DNA of 64,000 nt from Prorocentrum cordatum. Taxonomy: Eukaryota > Sar > Dinophyceae > Prorocentrales > Prorocentraceae. The stretch spans positions 1 through 64,000 of the forward strand of contig CAUYUJ010003603.1 of NCBI GenBank assembly GCA_963575745.1. The letters run 5' to 3'. The translations under genes and the position numbers were made by a program. The notes under the pieces were generated by a model. The model was given only the letters and a program-made list of their open reading frames with translations. It was not told where the DNA came from and ran no database searches. Of the stretch, positions 62,160 to 64,000 are shown in pieces (the first letter of the stretch is position 1; each line of letters begins with the position of its first letter).

Positions 62160-62460
62160 GGGAGGAGCCGCTTGAGGAAAGCTGTAAAAAGAGCCGTTTG
62201 AGGAAAGTTCTATGCAGTGGGGGCCCATGCCAAGGAACACCCTGCTTGCCTCCAGGGTACCCTGGGTTTCTTGGGTTTCGATGGTTTTGCTATGGAGAGC
62301 GTGACGGTCCCACGCCAAGAATCGATGGACATCTCGGGGTCTCCGGGTTGGGCTTCTTGTGAAAGGTTTCTTGCTCCACTGTCAGGAGCCGCACGAGGAA
62401 AGTGTTAGAAAGAGCCACTGGAGGAAAGTTCTAGAAGGAGCGCTTGAATGCAGTTCTGGA
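62160..62460 (+). repeat. Degenerate 'gagccg-ttgaggaaag' repeats
   Basis: The word 'gagccgtttgaggaaagttc' and variants occur near 62166, 62192, 62388, 62412 and 62432. No coding role is seen. A 'ggatcc'-rich piece with 'cgcacaggatccg' repeats follows at 62635-62690. Confidence 0.5.
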
Positions 62461-63049
62461 GGGCGCCTTGCACCTCCTGTCGCACCAGCCCCGTTACCCT
62501 GCGCACGTGGTCCTCGGAGCCCTCCGCTGCTCTTGATTCGTACAGTACAAGGGCGGAGTGCTCCCACGGGATCTGTGCCAAGCACGCTGTTTCCTTGCCA
62601 CTCGGACCCACCCCACACCCATCGAATTCGCATGGGATCCGCTCAAGAAGCCTCGGATCCGCACAGGATCCGTAGCGGGTCCGTGTCCGGATCCGACGCC
62701 CGAGGCGAAGTTGACTTTCCCGAGCGGGGACCCTCGTCAACGTCTGCGGGGGCCCCTGCATTCGTTTTCGGGCGCATGGCGCTGCGTCCATCGCCCGCGA
62801 CCATTCGCCAAGCCCCCTCACACAAGGCTGGCTGGGCCGACGACCCCTGGCCTGGTTGGACCGAAAGTCCAGCGCCGTCGTGCAATTTGAAACTTCGGGC
62901 TGAATTCTCAAACCGTGCCAAGTTGCGTGTTGGTCTGTAGTGGAGACAGCACCAGGTGTTGGTGTTCGTGCCTATCGCCAAGCCTCCCAGCCGTGGCGGC
63001 GACGGCCAGGGATCGTCGGAGGGAGGGAAGGTATCGATACTTTGGGCCC

Positions 63050-63258
63050 CCCCAATGGGGTCAGGGTAGATCCAGGCAATTAGATGGGGTCGGGGGGTCG
63101 CGCCGCATCGCCGACACATCGGCGGCGCGGCTCGATGTGGAGCCCTGCTTTCTCCACGCGACGTCGCGGATGCATCGTGGACGCCGGCGGCGCATGGCCG
63201 ATCCATCGGTGACGCATCGACGACGCGGCGCGACTCTCCGACCCCATGTGGGCGGCCT
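63050..63258. repeat. Foldback element family C, copy 4
   Basis: 'atggggtcagggtagatcc' and 'agatggggtcggggggtcgc' on the left, 'gactctccgaccccatgtgg' on the right, enclosing 'cgccgacacatcggc' and 'gatgcatcgtggacgccg'. The order 'ggctcgatgtgg' to 'ttctccacgcgacg' is shared with copy 3. Confidence 0.6.
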
Positions 63259-63445
63259 TTAGATAGTGTTGCTAATCCTGAAGAGTCCCCGTCGCCATGG
63301 CTGTATTCGTCTCGAAACTCTTCACGCTTTGCGTATCCCCACCAGCAGATTCATAAGCGCTGTCCATCAGAGCTGACGGGAAATGGAAGGACGAGACACA
63401 TAGTGAGTCAAAGCGGGCAACCATGATGAACTTAAGTGATTATGC

Positions 63446-63800
63446 AGAGGAGGAGGAGGAGGAGGAGGTACGAGGAGGAGGAGGAGGAGGGACGAGGAGG
63501 AGGAGGAGGAGGAGGAGGAGGAGGAGGGACGAGGAGGAGGAGGAGGAGGAGGAGAAGGAGGATATGGACGACGACGCGAGGACGAAACAGATGGGTATGA
63601 CATTTTGAAAAAATAGGAAGAGGAGAAACAAGACGAGGAAGACGACGAGGGCAAGGACGAGGAGGAGGAGGACGACGAGGACAGGCAGGAGGACAAGACG
63701 AGGAAGAGGACGACAGGGCTGACGAGGAGGAGGAGGACGACCAGGAGGAGAGGACGAGGACGAGGACGAGGAGGACGAGGATGAAAAGGATGAGGACGAG
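63446..63800. repeat. (AGG)n / (GAC)n mixed purine-rich repeat
   Basis: Perfect-looking agg runs at 63446-63560, then gaggac/gacgag mixtures to 63800. Reading frames here are compositional. Confidence 0.92.
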
Positions 63801-63819
63801 AACTCTGGCAGCCATCCAG

Positions 63820-63985
63820 GGGTCTTCTTGATGCCCTCTTGGGTTTTCTTCTGGCTCTCTCGGGGCCCTCTTGTTGCCCTCTTGGTTTTCCTTGGGGGGT
63901 ATTGGGGTCGTCTTGGGGCCGTTTGGAGGCTCGTTTGGGGTGTCTTGGGTTTCTCTCGGGACCTTCCGGGGCCATCTTGGAGGCA
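63820..63985 (+). repeat. Family H degenerate repeat, block 5
   Basis: 'gggccctcttgttgccctct', 'ggggtcgtcttggggccg' and 'ggggccatcttggagg' at the end of the window; it continues to the window edge. Confidence 0.75.
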
Positions 63986-64000
63986 GTCGGTCAAAGGAGG

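Overview
The window looks like nuclear DNA of a dinoflagellate. The strongest evidence is an exact match to the 22-nt dinoflagellate spliced leader on the minus strand at 5151-5172, followed 35 nt later by a long minus-strand reading frame: the footprint of a trans-spliced mRNA copied back into the genome. GC-rich sequence, very low gene density and wall-to-wall repeats fit this. No rRNA, tRNA, CRISPR array or bacterial-style operon was seen. The species cannot be named from the sequence alone.

The centrepiece is an apparently young and almost intact 10.1-kb tyrosine-recombinase (YR) retrotransposon at 22089-32191. It has the split-direct-repeat layout of PAT/Ngaro-type elements: A1 (57 bp) - coding region - B1 (158 bp) - A2 - B2. 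A1 and A2 are identical and B1 and B2 differ at one base. It carries four closely packed plus-strand frames: a small membrane-segment ORF1; a Gag-like ORF2 that begins inside the stop of ORF1 (TGATG); a 2188-aa ORF3 with reverse transcriptase and RNase H, then a DnaJ-type J-domain with an HPD motif, a long Arg/Ser-rich tract and an unrecognised domain; and an overlapping ORF4 with the recombinase catalytic core. A J-domain inside such a polyprotein is the most unusual coding feature here.

1-22 kb: a spliced-leader retrogene with decay marks (3283-5172, minus), dispersed repeat families, microsatellites, AT-richer MITE-like elements, degenerate CTTGGGGCC-type repeats, and a diverged duplication (18.9 and 20.2 kb) inside a field of ~140-bp repeats.

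32-49 kb: long (AGG)n purine tracts, a decayed minus-strand coding region (36.1-39.5 kb) that begins with a zinc-finger segment and resembles a LINE tail, a cluster of inverted repeats near 42 kb, and a 90-bp tandem array at 46.4 kb.

49-64 kb: a second, inverted locus of the 90-bp family, two MITE copies (one flanked by a 16-bp repeat), an 89-bp tandem array, a dead LINE with substituted catalytic residues (55.9-58.2 kb), and a composite locus in which two ~420-bp direct repeats enclose three kinds of tandem array (59.0-61.2 kb). Apart from the YR element, no coding region looks clearly functional.
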